Positions 1 through 7,331 of a DNA stretch of 39,623 bases are shown in pieces. A program made the position numbers and the translations under genes. The stretch is from JBFWYO01 sp050186335 (GTDB taxonomy: Bacteria > Pseudomonadota > Alphaproteobacteria > Bin65). The number at the start of each line of letters is the position of its first letter. Positions within the stretch are counted from its first letter, which is position 1. The DNA lies in NCBI GenBank assembly GCA_050186335.1, contig JBFWYO010000046.1:1-39623 (forward strand), written 5' to 3'. The notes under the pieces were generated by a model. It was not told where the DNA came from, made no database searches, and worked only from the letters and a program-made list of their open reading frames with translations.

Positions 1-9
1 GCTCCACAA

Positions 10-31
10 TTTATATGAAAAATCATATAAA
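10..31. promoter_or_regulatory. Perfect inverted repeat upstream of marR-type gene, probable operator
   Basis: The arms TTTATATGA (10-18) and TCATATAAA (23-31) are perfectly complementary across a 4-base spacer. They lie 28 bases upstream of the ATG of the MarR-family gene. MarR regulators commonly bind AT-rich palindromes of about this size in their own promoters. Autoregulation is inferred from position and symmetry only. The promoter itself would lie at or before the window edge. Confidence 0.55.
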
Positions 32-58
32 TGGCAAGAGGCTCATGGAGGCGACAGC

Positions 59-583
59 ATGCACCCGGCTCGCAAGCAGCGCGGCACGGTTTCCGGCCCC
101 GCCCCGGCCAGGGTCGCGCGTGCGCGTCCAGATCCCGTCGTGCCCGCCGGCGCCGCAGACCCCGCCAATTTCGCCGACGATTACCTATTATATCTGTTGG
201 CCCGCGCCAGCCTGCAGGCGAGCCGCCAGTTCCATCAGATCGTCCGGGCGCGTGGGCTGCAGGTTCCGGAATGGCGCGTGCTGGCCTCGATCTATGCGAC
301 GCCGCGCACGATCGGCGATCTGGCCGACCGCACGCTGTTGAAGCAGCCGACCCTGACCAAGATCATCGATCGCATGGAGCGCGCGGGCTGGGTCGAACGC
401 CAAGCCGATCGAGGCGACGGACGGCGCGTCAAGGTTGCCATCACCGCCGCCGCCAAGCGCAAGACCGGGACCCTGATGGATCTCGCGCGCGAGCACGAAC
501 GCGGCGTGCTCGCCGGCTACTCCGCGAAAGAGGCGGCCGACCTGAAAAAGACGCTGCAGCTGCTGATCGACCGAACCAATTGA
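59..583 (+). CDS. MarR-family transcriptional regulator
   Basis: A 174-residue winged-helix regulator. The N-terminal 40 residues are basic and low in complexity. From about residue 45 the sequence follows the MarR fold: a dimerisation helix, then the helix-turn-helix and wing around residues 85-130, where IGDLADRTLLKQPTLTKIID is the recognition region and ERQADRGDGRRVKVAIT is the wing with its D-x-R tip. The C-terminal helix completes the dimer interface. The start at 59 is supported by GGAGG at 47-51. MarR proteins usually respond to phenolic or other aromatic ligands, so this one may control the facing catabolic block at 706-5331 or a neighbour beyond the left edge. It is convergent with the next gene. 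The family call is firm; the regulon is unknown. Confidence 0.88.
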   Translation: MHPARKQRGTVSGPAPARVARARPDPVVPAGAADPANFADDYLLYLLARASLQASRQFHQIVRARGLQVPEWRVLASIYATPRTIGDLADRTLLKQPTLTKIIDRMERAGWVERQADRGDGRRVKVAITAAAKRKTGTLMDLAREHERGVLAGYSAKEAADLKKTLQLLIDRTN

Positions 584-705
584 CGACACAGCATGCGTCG
601 GCCATTTTTCCGTTCGGACGGGGCGCACGCGGCTAAGCATGAGGCGACGCACGCACGTTCAATCTCACCCCTGCAACAGCGCAAAGCCGAGATCGTCAAC
701 GGCGA

Positions 706-1752
706 TCACGCCAGCGGCGGGAGCACGCGGCCTTTGTCGACGACGACCGTATTGTCCAGCGAGACCGTGCAGTTGCGCATCGGCAGATCGAAATGGCCGC
801 GGCTGAATCTTCCGGCTTCCTCGTTGGCGCCGGTCGAATAGAGGAAGTTTCCGGCGAAGGCGCGCAACTCGGTGCCGTTGACGTCGCGCTTATCGTACAT
901 GACCAGCGAGTCCCAGCGTGCGGCCGGGTTCATGCCCCAGCCGACATGGGAGACGGCGTAGGCGTCGCGATCGTTCCACACCGCGAAATAGCTGCGCATC
1001 AGATCGGCGTCCAGGCCCTCGCCTTCGATCGCCACCACGTAATCGTCCTCGACGCGCAGCGTGACCGGCCGTTCGATGTAGCGCTTGAACGTCAGGTTGG
1101 CGTCGCCCGGCGACAGCACCACGGTGCCGTTGGCCGCGTGCGGCTTGGGGAAACACAGGCACAACCCCGCCGGCCAATACGATACGCGGCCGGGTTGATC
1201 GACGAATCCGGCCGAGCCCCGACCGAATGCACCGTCGAGATTGACGCGAAGATCGGTGCCGGCATCCGACGTCACGCGCATTTCCTTCGCGGCACCGATC
1301 ATCCTGACGCCGAGTTCGATTTTCTCGCGCAAGGCCGGGTCCGGCATCAGGCGCTCGAGCACTTCCGGATGCTCGTCGCTGATCATGAACAGCCGCGATC
1401 CGGCGGCGAGAATCTTCTTCAGTTCCGGCGTATGCAGCATGCCTTCGACGGTCACGTCGATCACGATGCTGGCTTGGCAGAGTGCACTGACCACCGGCGG
1501 CAATTCCTGGACCGCCAGCGTGCGCCCGGTCGAACGCACCGGAATACTGTCTTCGACCGGCGGCGTCGGCATGATCACGTGAAACGGCTTGGCGCCGAGA
1601 CGCAGCGCGGCCAGTTCGGCCAGATGCACGGTGACCGGACGCGATTGGGTTTCGGACAGGATCGCAACCGCATCGCCCGGCTTGATCTTGCACAGATCGA
1701 ACGTGCGCACGAAACAGTCGATCCATTTGGCTTCGATGCGTTCGCGCAGCAT
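706..1752 (-). CDS. 2,5-dihydroxypyridine 5,6-dioxygenase-like (NicX/aminopeptidase-T-fold) iron enzyme
   Basis: A 348-residue protein of the family that contains NicX, the non-haem Fe(II) dioxygenase that opens 2,5-dihydroxypyridine in nicotinate breakdown, and thermophilic M29 aminopeptidases. The NicX-type metal ligands can be placed at His269 (in SHVGWGMNP), His320 and Asp322 (in RGHFDLPM), close to the spacing known for NicX (His265, His318, Asp320). It therefore looks like an intact oxygenase rather than a peptidase. The length matches NicX. The ATG at 1752 has GGGAG seven bases upstream. It lies 25 bases after the reductive-dehalogenase-like gene on the same strand, so the two are probably co-transcribed. 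The substrate is unknown: no other nicotinate gene is nearby, so ring opening of some other hydroxylated aromatic or pyridine ring is possible. Confidence 0.72.
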   Translation of the reverse strand: MLRERIEAKWIDCFVRTFDLCKIKPGDAVAILSETQSRPVTVHLAELAALRLGAKPFHVIMPTPPVEDSIPVRSTGRTLAVQELPPVVSALCQASIVIDVTVEGMLHTPELKKILAAGSRLFMISDEHPEVLERLMPDPALREKIELGVRMIGAAKEMRVTSDAGTDLRVNLDGAFGRGSAGFVDQPGRVSYWPAGLCLCFPKPHAANGTVVLSPGDANLTFKRYIERPVTLRVEDDYVVAIEGEGLDADLMRSYFAVWNDRDAYAVSHVGWGMNPAARWDSLVMYDKRDVNGTELRAFAGNFLYSTGANEEAGRFSRGHFDLPMRNCTVSLDNTVVVDKGRVLPPLA

Positions 1753-1777
1753 GGCGGCGCTCCCTTGTTCGTGCCGG

Positions 1778-3922
1778 CTATTTCAAATCGGCCGGCGGCG
1801 TCGGATTGTAATGCTTCGGCTTGGCGCCGCCCAGCGCCCGCCGCGCGAGCGCATCGGCCGGTGTTTCCAGCAGCGACGCGGCGGCCAGTGCCTGCTTCCG
1901 ATCGACCGGTACTTTTATGTCCTGGGCATTCGGCGGCGGCATCATGTCGGCGTGGTAATAGGCGATCTTCTGCTTGGCCCGATCAAGCCGCTTAGAGAGA
2001 TCGAGCTCGCGCTTGTTGGCGCCTTTCGGTTTCACGCACACGCCGTCGACCATTTCCAGGTCGTGCCACCATTGTTTGACCGGGTTGCGCCGGCCGTTGC
2101 CGACCTTGTCGTCGAGCTTGGCGATCCACTTGCGCAGGAACGGGAACTTGATGGCGCCCCAGAGAAACGTGTTGTGCACCAGCAAGCCTTCGTGGTTGTA
2201 CGGGCACGTCTTCATGCACCGGCCGCACGCCGAACCGTGCGGATTGGTGACGCGGTAGCGCGTACAGCGTTCGGCATCCGGCTTCCAGATTTCGTAGCCG
2301 TTGAACATCACCTTGTTGCCCCACGAGATCGCGTCGCACGGACACTCGCGCGCGCATTTCATGCACTTCGAGCACATGTCCTGCAGGCCGAAATCGACGG
2401 GCAGGTCCTCGGTCAGCGGCATGTCGGTGGTGACAATGGCGGATTTGAATCGGGGGCCGACGAACGGGTTGAGCACCAGTTCGCCGATGCGGCTCATTTC
2501 GCCCAGGCCGGCCCAGAGGATCAGCGGGATATGGTTGACGTCGCTGTCCAGGTTCGAATGCGCGCGCGCCGCGAAGCCCAGCGCGCGAATGTGCGCCGCC
2601 ATGAGCCCGGCGATCTCGGCACCCCGCAAATAGCCCCGCATGCTCTGCGCGCCGCTGATCCAGTCGTCGCCCGACGCCCCTTCCATGGTTTCGAAGCCCT
2701 GGTCGATCAGCAGCACGATGGCGTTGGCGTGTGCGGGTTCGATCGGGCGGCCGTCCTCGCGGTGGGAATGCCAGGCATATTCCTTGGCGCGGCAGATGCC
2801 GGTCAGATCGGCGCCCAGGAAATAGCTCAGCGATTTGATCGCCTTGGCGTTGCGCGCCGGGTCGTCGCATGCGGAATCGACCTCGTCGGCGACCGGCCCG
2901 TCCTGCAGCGGCACCATCGCGCGCATCAGCGGCACCATCGCATTGGCGAACGGATGCTTGGTCGCGAACCGCGCGCGTTCGCGCTGGGCCTTGTCGCCCA
3001 GATCGCCGCGCAGCGCGCGCTCGAAGAAGGCGGCGCGTTTCGGCACGCGCGGCACTTCGTCGTCCAGAATCAATGTCGTCGGCCGCTCGACGCGCGCGAT
3101 CTTTTCCATCTTGTATCTGCTGAGATGGGACGGGCGGCGCAGGCGGCGGCTTCGGTCCATGCCGGGGTCGACGCCGCCGAGCCCGAACCAATGCGGCGCA
3201 GATTCACTGAGCACGCGCGCCAAGCCCCGACGCGGCACGATCGGCCGATCCGCCGCCAACGGCATGTCGGTGGTGACCACGGCGAGCGCGAAATTGCCGC
3301 CGATGAACGGACACACGGCGCGACCGCGCTCCCGAAACACCACACCGGCGCGCTCGGCCAATGCCTCCGCATCGACATCGCTCTCGTTGCGCGTATGCGC
3401 GCGCGCGGGAAATCCCATTCGGCGAATGTAACCGGCAACGACCAGCGCGATCTCGCCGGCGCGCAGCGTCGCGTGATCCGCCGCGGCATTTTCGAGCCAG
3501 CCGGCGGCCAGATTGCCCGCCTCCACCGCGCGCGATTGCTCGACGACGACGATCAGCGCGTTCTTGTGGTAGGGCGCAAGCCGCGCGCCGTCGTCCGCGC
3601 GCAGGTACCAGGCATCGGAGTCGGCGGCGCAAACGCCGACCATCGATGCGTCGAGAAAGTAGCAGGCGGATTTCAGTTCATTCGCGAGCGCGCGCGGATC
3701 GTCCGGCAGCGGTGCCTGCTTCGGCGCCACGGCGCCGTCGCCGACCTGCTCGAACAGGCGCAAATAGCTCAGCATATGGCCGGTCAGGCCGCGCAGCGGC
3801 GCCCCCAGGCGGGGCGGCCGCGCCGGCCGGTCGGTCGCCGGCAAGACGTCCGCTCGCATCAGCCGCTCGAGCGGAAACGGCCCGAGATGGACCGGGCGCC
3901 GGCGGTTCGAGAACAATTTCAT
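1778..3922 (-). CDS. Reductive dehalogenase-like corrinoid/Fe-S protein with duplicated catalytic domain
   Basis: A 714-residue protein. Residues about 364-580 match the RdhA core: the AGLGEMSRIGELV segment (471-483), a VTTDMPL strand, then two [4Fe-4S] motifs with Cys517/520/523/527 and Cys553/566/569/573. Known relatives are cobalamin-dependent reductive dehalogenases and, more distantly, epoxyqueuosine reductase QueG. Residues about 84-230 repeat the domain before the cysteines: YFLDASMVGVC matches YFLGADLTGIC, and AVVTTDMPLAADRPI matches AIVTTDMPLTEDLPV. This first copy has no Fe-S motif. There is no twin-arginine signal and no membrane anchor gene, so it should be cytoplasmic, like the catabolic RdhA of aerobes. 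No flavodoxin reductase domain is fused. An in-frame stop sits just before the ATG, so 3922 is the earliest start, although its ribosome site is poor. Dehalogenation is inferred. Confidence 0.72.
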   Translation of the reverse strand: MKLFSNRRRPVHLGPFPLERLMRADVLPATDRPARPPRLGAPLRGLTGHMLSYLRLFEQVGDGAVAPKQAPLPDDPRALANELKSACYFLDASMVGVCAADSDAWYLRADDGARLAPYHKNALIVVVEQSRAVEAGNLAAGWLENAAADHATLRAGEIALVVAGYIRRMGFPARAHTRNESDVDAEALAERAGVVFRERGRAVCPFIGGNFALAVVTTDMPLAADRPIVPRRGLARVLSESAPHWFGLGGVDPGMDRSRRLRRPSHLSRYKMEKIARVERPTTLILDDEVPRVPKRAAFFERALRGDLGDKAQRERARFATKHPFANAMVPLMRAMVPLQDGPVADEVDSACDDPARNAKAIKSLSYFLGADLTGICRAKEYAWHSHREDGRPIEPAHANAIVLLIDQGFETMEGASGDDWISGAQSMRGYLRGAEIAGLMAAHIRALGFAARAHSNLDSDVNHIPLILWAGLGEMSRIGELVLNPFVGPRFKSAIVTTDMPLTEDLPVDFGLQDMCSKCMKCARECPCDAISWGNKVMFNGYEIWKPDAERCTRYRVTNPHGSACGRCMKTCPYNHEGLLVHNTFLWGAIKFPFLRKWIAKLDDKVGNGRRNPVKQWWHDLEMVDGVCVKPKGANKRELDLSKRLDRAKQKIAYYHADMMPPPNAQDIKVPVDRKQALAAASLLETPADALARRALGGAKPKHYNPTPPADLK

Positions 3923-4043
3923 TTAACGCGCGGAATCTTGTTGGCGCATGACGCGATCATACAGCGACCCCGCACGCCACGCGCAAAGAAACGAATTCCC
4001 GTGATTTCGGGCGGACGACTTGGTCGTGTTTGACCGGGCGCCG

Positions 4044-4604
4044 CTATTCGGCGGCGACCTGCAAGCGACGCGCGGCCTTCTCCTTGTTCCAGTCCGCCAT
4101 CACCTTGTGCGCCTTGGCGCGGGCCTGGGCGATGTATTCCTCGGTGCCGTCCTGATAGGTGAACTCGAGGCGATAGCCGTTCGGATCGAAGAAATAGATC
4201 GACTTTACGAAATGATGATCGGTAATGCCGACCACGGAAATGCCGTTGGCTTCCAGATGGTCCTTCATCTTCTGCACGGCCTCGACGGAATCGACGCGCA
4301 GCGCCATGTGGTTCACCCAGGCCGGCGTGTTGGGCGACGGATCCGGTGCGATGTCGTCGCCGAGATCGAAGAACGCGATGCACGAACCGTCGGTCATCTC
4401 GAAGAACAGGTGCACGTACGGGCAGTGCTGCCCCGTGCTCGGCACGTCTTCCGCGCGGATGATATGGACCAGCGGCAGGCCGAGAATGTCCTCGTAGAAA
4501 TGCCGGGTTTCCTCGGCATCGCGGCATTTGTAGGCCCAGTGGTGCAGACCGCGAACCGGTTGCGGGCCCTTGTTGCTGGTGGTGCTGGTTTGAACTTGGC
4601 TCAT
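4044..4604 (-). CDS. VOC-fold (glyoxalase/extradiol dioxygenase superfamily) protein, tandem copy 1
   Basis: A 186-residue VOC protein with two beta-alpha-beta-beta-beta modules. The usual metal positions can be assigned to His in GLHHWAY, a His/Glu in PYVHLFFEM, His in WVNHMALRV and Glu in GYRLEFTYQDG. Family members include ring-cleaving dioxygenases, glyoxalases and epimerases. A C-terminal tail rich in Lys, Arg and Ala (about residues 155-186) is unusual and is shared with its neighbour. The start at 4604 is chosen because AGGAGG lies just upstream and because the paralogue begins at the same point. It is very similar (roughly nine residues in ten) to the gene at 4774-5331. It precedes the RdhA-like gene by 121 bases on the same strand. 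The reaction is unknown; the class I extradiol-type metal site suggests chemistry on a catechol-like or hydroxylated substrate. Confidence 0.8.
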   Translation of the reverse strand: MSQVQTSTTSNKGPQPVRGLHHWAYKCRDAEETRHFYEDILGLPLVHIIRAEDVPSTGQHCPYVHLFFEMTDGSCIAFFDLGDDIAPDPSPNTPAWVNHMALRVDSVEAVQKMKDHLEANGISVVGITDHHFVKSIYFFDPNGYRLEFTYQDGTEEYIAQARAKAHKVMADWNKEKAARRLQVAAE

Positions 4605-4667
4605 GTTTCCTCCTGCTGCGACCCCCGGGGCACGGGTGGCGTTGCGTGCGTATAATCGGCAGCGGTA

Positions 4668-4696
4668 ACTATAGGCCGGAATTGCACGTTTTCCAG
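4668..4696 (-). promoter_or_regulatory. Candidate sigma-70 promoter of VOC copy 1
   Basis: On the minus strand CTGGAA (4696-4691) and TATAGT (4673-4668) are separated by 17 bases. The -10 lies 64 bases before the ATG at 4604. The same arrangement and the same distance occur before VOC copy 2 (TTGGAA, 17 bases, TATACT), which supports both calls. It lies downstream of the terminator that follows copy 2. Confidence 0.5.
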
Positions 4697-4715
4697 CCCG
4701 CATTCTGCGGTCACG

Positions 4716-4745
4716 AAAAAGGGGCAGACCGTAACGGCCCGCCCC
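4716..4745 (-). terminator. Rho-independent terminator after VOC copy 2
   Basis: Reading the minus strand, GGGGCGGGCCG and CGGTCTGCCCC form an 11-pair stem (two G-U pairs) around a TTA loop, followed directly by TTTTT. It sits 28 bases after the stop of the gene at 4774-5331 and before the promoter of copy 1. The two paralogues are therefore likely to be separate transcripts. Confidence 0.75.
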
Positions 4746-4773
4746 TCGACGAGGTCGGCGCCATGCGTACGAC

Positions 4774-5331
4774 CTATTCGGCGGCGACCCGCAGGCGGCG
4801 TGCGGCCTTTTCCTTGTTCCAATCGGCCATCACCTTGTGCGCCTTGGCGCGCGCCTTCGCGACGTATTCCTCAGTGCCGTCCTGGTAGGTCAGTTCCAGC
4901 CGATACCCGTTCGGATCGAAGAAGTAGATCGACTTGATGAAATGATGATCGGTGACGCCGACGACCGGAATCCCGTGCGCTTCGAGGTGCGCCTTCATCT
5001 TATGCACCGCCTCGACGGAATCGACGCGCAGCGCCATGTGGTTCACCCAGGCCGGCGTGTTGGGCGACGGATCCGGTGCGATGTCGTCGCCCAGATCGAA
5101 GAACGCGACGCACGAGCCGTCGGTCATCTCGAAGAACAGATGCACGTAAGGGCAGTGCTGGCCGGTGCTCGGTACGTCGTCCGCGCGGATGATGTGGACC
5201 AGCGGCAGGCCCAGGATGTCCTCGTAGAAATGCCGGGTTTCCTCGGCATCGCGGCATTTATAAGCCCAGTGATGTAGGCCGCGGATCGGCAGCGGGCCTT
5301 CGTTGCTTGCCACCTGGTTTTGTCCTGACAT
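4774..5331 (-). CDS. VOC-fold protein, tandem copy 2
   Basis: A 185-residue paralogue of the gene at 4044-4604. It keeps every candidate metal ligand (GLHHWAY, PYVHLFFEM, WVNHMALRV, GYRLELTYQDG) and the same basic, alanine-rich C-terminal tail. The differences are mostly conservative (for example AEDV to ADDV and HLEANGISVVGI to HLEAHGIPVVGV) and cluster at the N-terminus and around residues 115-130. A longer upstream reading frame exists, but the start at 5331 is preferred: GGAGGA precedes it, and the conserved alignment with copy 1 begins here. It has its own strong promoter (5395-5423) and terminator (4716-4745). Both copies probably act on the same or closely related substrates, with independent expression. 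The reaction is unknown. Confidence 0.8.
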   Translation of the reverse strand: MSGQNQVASNEGPLPIRGLHHWAYKCRDAEETRHFYEDILGLPLVHIIRADDVPSTGQHCPYVHLFFEMTDGSCVAFFDLGDDIAPDPSPNTPAWVNHMALRVDSVEAVHKMKAHLEAHGIPVVGVTDHHFIKSIYFFDPNGYRLELTYQDGTEEYVAKARAKAHKVMADWNKEKAARRLRVAAE

Positions 5332-5394
5332 GTGTCCTCCCGGCCTGGCCGCCCGATGCGGCTTGGACGGACCCCGCGCGTGTTGAATATTTTC

Positions 5395-5423
5395 AGTATA
5401 CGGGGGAAACGCTTGATTTCCAA
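5395..5423 (-). promoter_or_regulatory. Sigma-70-type promoter of VOC copy 2
   Basis: On the minus strand TTGGAA (5423-5418), a 17-base spacer and TATACT (5400-5395) give a near-consensus promoter. The -10 lies 64 bases upstream of the ATG at 5331, leaving a leader of about 55 bases. It is one of the best matches to a vegetative promoter in the window. Confidence 0.62.
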
Positions 5424-5654
5424 TGTAACCACGGCATCCCGGCCCGGCGTCGCGCTCATGGTCGGCGCGATCGAGCCGGGCGATCCGCCGGACCAAGGAT
5501 TCGATCCGATCAAGCGATCGCGCTGAGATCGCCGGTTCGATGTGCCCGGTCGGACTCGCTTCGATGCAAGGCGCCCGCCGCGAACTCGTTCTTAGAGCGG
5601 ACATTTAGCCCTAGACTTGTCCGAATCATTACGTCAATTTTCTGTTTCAAATAA

Positions 5655-5684
5655 TTGAGCAACCTAACGTTTGCTAGGTAAAAC
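5655..5684 (+). promoter_or_regulatory. Candidate TRAP operon promoter with palindrome in its spacer
   Basis: TTGAGC (5655-5660) and TAAAAC (5679-5684) are 18 bases apart. Between and overlapping them the arms ACCTA (5662-5666) and TAGGT (5675-5679) form an inverted repeat with an 8-base centre. A regulator bound there would cover the promoter. The promoter match is moderate and the binding protein is unknown. GGAGGAG follows at 5701-5707 before the ATG at 5712. Confidence 0.38.
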
Positions 5685-5711
5685 AACACATTAGCGTATG
5701 GGAGGAGCGAC

Positions 5712-6722
5712 ATGAAAGCATTGAAATCGATGTTGTTGGCGGGTGCCGCGGTATTCGCGGCTGCGCTGCCGGCGCAGGCCGACACGGTGATCACCATTGG
5801 GTCATGGGCGCCGCCGACCCACGGCGTCAATTCCGTCGTGCTGCCGTCGTTCGCGAGCTGCGTGAAAGACGCATCCAAGGGCAAGCTAACCGCCAAGATC
5901 GAGTACCCGCAAATCCCGCCACCCGACATGATGGATTCTGTGCGCGACGGCGTCATCGACATGACGTGGTTTTTCCACGGCTACAATCTCGGCCGGTATG
6001 TCGCCACGCAGCTGGTCGAACTGCCGGGCCTCGGAGTCGGCTCGGAAGCCGCCTCAATCGCCTATTGGCGCATCCACAACAAGCACCTCGCCAAGCTGGA
6101 CGAACATAAGGGCGTGATGCTGATCAGCCTGATGGTGCACGGCGCCGGCGTGATTCAGACCAAGACGCCCATTACCAAGCTGGCCGACCTCAAAGGCATG
6201 AAAATCCGCGTGCCCGGCGGCATCGCGTCCGCCGTCGGCAAGGAACTGGGCGTGGTCGGCGTCAACGTGCCGGCGCCGAAAGTGTATGAGACGCTGTCGT
6301 CCGGCGTGGCCGACGGCGTGTTCATGCCGTTCGAAACCTCGAAAAGCTTCCGCCTGCGCGAAGTGGTCAAGAATTTCGTGATCATCCCCGGCGGCATGTA
6401 CTACGGCAGCTTCGGCTACACCTTTAATCCGGACAAGTTCAAGAAGATGAGCAAGGACGAACAGGCCGCGCTGATGGCGTGTTCCGGCGAGAAGCTCGCG
6501 TCCGCGGCCGGCAAGATGTGGGACATCGCCGACAATTCGGCGATGGAGGAAAATAAGAAACTAGGCCTCAATGTGAAGATCGCCGACGCCGAAATGACCA
6601 AGGAGTTCGCGGCCATCGCCAAGAAGGTCGAAGACCAGTATATCGCCATGGTCGGCAACAAGTTCGATGCCAAAACGGCGCTCGCGGAACTGCGCCAGGT
6701 CGCCAAGAGCCTGCAGAAATAA
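5712..6722 (+). CDS. dctP: TRAP transporter substrate-binding protein (DctP family)
   Basis: A 336-residue periplasmic binding protein. The first 23 residues are a classical signal peptide: Lys at 2 and 6, the hydrophobic stretch SMLLAGAAVFAAALP, and an AQA cleavage site. The mature protein follows the DctP fold, with the central MKIRVPGG segment around residue 165. That segment contains the conserved Arg that normally salt-bridges the substrate carboxylate. The protein captures a solute, usually an organic or aromatic acid, and delivers it to the membrane pair encoded next. GGAGGAG precedes the ATG. It is the first gene of an operon with DctQ, DctM, an O-methyltransferase and an ABM protein. 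The VYETLSSGVADGVF motif is typical of the family. The ligand cannot be told from sequence. Confidence 0.9.
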   Translation: MKALKSMLLAGAAVFAAALPAQADTVITIGSWAPPTHGVNSVVLPSFASCVKDASKGKLTAKIEYPQIPPPDMMDSVRDGVIDMTWFFHGYNLGRYVATQLVELPGLGVGSEAASIAYWRIHNKHLAKLDEHKGVMLISLMVHGAGVIQTKTPITKLADLKGMKIRVPGGIASAVGKELGVVGVNVPAPKVYETLSSGVADGVFMPFETSKSFRLREVVKNFVIIPGGMYYGSFGYTFNPDKFKKMSKDEQAALMACSGEKLASAAGKMWDIADNSAMEENKKLGLNVKIADAEMTKEFAAIAKKVEDQYIAMVGNKFDAKTALAELRQVAKSLQK

Positions 6723-6728
6723 CCGTGC

Positions 6729-7295
6729 ATGACGACTGAGTCGACGTCGCGGCAAATATTGTCGGATCCCAACCCCGCCTGGGCGCGGAAGCTCTCGGCG
6801 GGGTTGGACTCTCTTGCCGCCTATTTACTGCTTGTTCTCGTCATCCTCACCGTAATCGACGTTACCGGCCGGGAGCTGTTCAACCACCCGCTGCCGGGCG
6901 CGACCGAGCTGACGGTTGCAATCATGGCGCTTGCGGTGTTTTCCGTGCTGCCCTCCGTGTGCGCGCGCGAACAGAACATCACCGTGGACCTGATCGACAT
7001 GTGGTCGCCCAACTGGACGATCAATCCGCGGCAGTTCGTGATGTGCATGATCGGCGCGCTATTCTGCGGCCTCGCCTCGTGGCGCGTCTGGATCGTCGCG
7101 GAACGCCATCGCACGACCGGCGAGATAACCGAGTATCTCGGTATCCCGATCTTCTACGTTACCTATTTCCTGTTTTTCATGTGCGTGGCGTCCTCAATTG
7201 CGCTCGCCTTCACCGCTTATCGCTATGCGCGCGGGTGCGGCCCAATGTCGCCCAGGCGGCGAGCCCACGGCCAAGCAACAAACGACGCTGCCTGA
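6729..7295 (+). CDS. dctQ: TRAP transporter small permease (DctQ family)
   Basis: A 188-residue membrane protein with four predicted transmembrane helices, at roughly residues 29-49, 62-82, 100-120 and 138-160. This is the arrangement of DctQ small subunits. The second half of the first helix carries the family pattern VIDVTGRELF. The C-terminal tail is short, basic and cytoplasmic. It starts six bases after the dctP stop with no clear ribosome site, suggesting coupled translation. With the large subunit it forms the sodium-driven transporter that receives substrate from the binding protein. Assignment rests on topology, motif and position. Confidence 0.87.
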   Translation: MTTESTSRQILSDPNPAWARKLSAGLDSLAAYLLLVLVILTVIDVTGRELFNHPLPGATELTVAIMALAVFSVLPSVCAREQNITVDLIDMWSPNWTINPRQFVMCMIGALFCGLASWRVWIVAERHRTTGEITEYLGIPIFYVTYFLFFMCVASSIALAFTAYRYARGCGPMSPRRRAHGQATNDAA

Positions 7296-7331
7296 CCGAC
7301 CGGCCGGGCCAGGAACCAGGGGAATCGGCGC

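Larger units (their letters stand above)
5332..5711. other. Divergent intergenic region between VOC copy 2 and the TRAP operon
   Basis: These 380 bases contain no convincing reading frame. The left part holds the minus-strand promoter of VOC copy 2. The right part is AT-rich and holds the candidate promoter and palindrome of the TRAP operon. The stretch between about 5430 and 5600 shows nothing I can assign. Confidence 0.6.

Noticed and set aside
3840..3922. Possible twin-arginine signal (RRR) at the start of the RdhA-like protein
   Set aside because: The RRRP is not followed by the Tat consensus or a hydrophobic stretch, so export is not supported.
1589..4033. 814-codon open frame on the plus strand opposite the RdhA-like gene
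   Set aside because: It is rich in Arg, Ala, His and Gly with no domain pattern. The minus strand has clear RdhA and Fe-S motifs. Long antisense frames are expected at this GC content.
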